NCBI GenBank assembly: GCA_002493515.1 | Contig: DKYZ01000048.1 | Coordinates: 1-5,933, forward strand | DNA from: Porphyromonadaceae bacterium UBA7087 | GTDB taxonomy: Bacteria; Bacteroidota; Bacteroidia; Bacteroidales; Muribaculaceae | DNA: 5,933 nt | Direction of reading: 5' to 3' | Shown: piece after piece, positions 5,913-5,933 of the stretch | Layout of the letters: every line of letters starts with the position of its first letter | How positions within the stretch are numbered: position 1 is the stretch's first letter | Notes under the pieces: model-generated | Seen by the model: only the letters and a program-made list of their open reading frames with translations | Databases searched by the model: none | Told to the model about the DNA's origin: nothing | Translations under genes and position numbers: made by a program

Positions 5913-5933
5913 AGGGAACTTCTATAAATTAAA
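5913..5933. repeat. Right arm of the 21-bp terminal inverted repeat (probable IS end)
   Basis: The exact reverse complement of 3-23; it begins AGGGAACTTC and runs to the last base. The right arm could be longer outside the window, since the left arm has two further bases (TA) before its edge. It lies just upstream of the promoter at 5875-5905, so if it is an insertion-sequence end, that element inserted without cutting the promoter core. Confidence 0.6.

Noticed and set aside
1..5933. CRISPR array, tRNA, rRNA, toxin-antitoxin or defence system
   Set aside because: No regularly spaced direct repeats, no cloverleaf-like sequence, and no toxin, nuclease or defence-family protein in any supported frame.
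1..5933. Composite transposon carrying cysS, tcdA and lolD as cargo
   Set aside because: The edge repeats alone do not show mobility, no transposase is present, and the interior is ordinary chromosomal housekeeping. Fragment ends within IS copies explain the repeats more simply.

Overview
The window looks like a fragment of a Bacteroidales chromosome (phylum Bacteroidota). The evidence is a DUF3467-type small protein, a LolD-like ABC ATPase, a secreted lectin-fold-like protein ending in a type IX secretion (Por) sorting-like tail, and a Bacteroidota-type promoter (TTTG - 19 nt - TAAATTTG). I cannot assign a genus from sequence alone; a Muribaculaceae- or Prevotella-like gut lineage is a guess. 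All supported genes lie on the minus strand, so transcription runs from the right edge to the left.

Layout in transcription order. At the right edge (5913-5933) is one arm of a perfect 21-bp inverted repeat whose partner is at the left edge (3-23). They look like the ends of insertion sequences on which the fragment stops. Next comes a near-consensus promoter (5875-5905), which leads into a decayed gene (5035-5817). That remnant has a signal-peptide fragment, then the C-terminal half of a subtilisin-like S8 protease. It carries an apparent 1-nt loss near the start, a change of frame with loss of the catalytic Asp/His region, and an in-frame TAG stop just before the catalytic-serine motif. Only 19 nt further on is an intact secreted protein of 338 residues (3999-5015), closed by a strong 14-bp hairpin terminator (3940-3973).

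The left two thirds is housekeeping. A 71-residue HMA-like CxxC protein (3666-3881), tcdA (tRNA t6A dehydratase, 2928-3659) and lolD (lipoprotein-release ATPase, 2237-2899) are packed with gaps of 6 and 28 nt and look like one operon. After a 137-nt gap with a possible promoter come a DUF3467 protein (1803-2099) and cysS (cysteinyl-tRNA synthetase, 311-1786), separated by 16 nt and closed by an 11-bp hairpin terminator (242-270). Positions 24-229 are AT-rich and hold no gene I can support.

I see no complete undescribed system. The parts most worth a second look are the multiply broken S8 protease locus with its surviving promoter, the matching inverted repeats at both edges, the uncharacterised secreted protein beside the broken protease, and the HMA-like/tcdA/lolD cluster.
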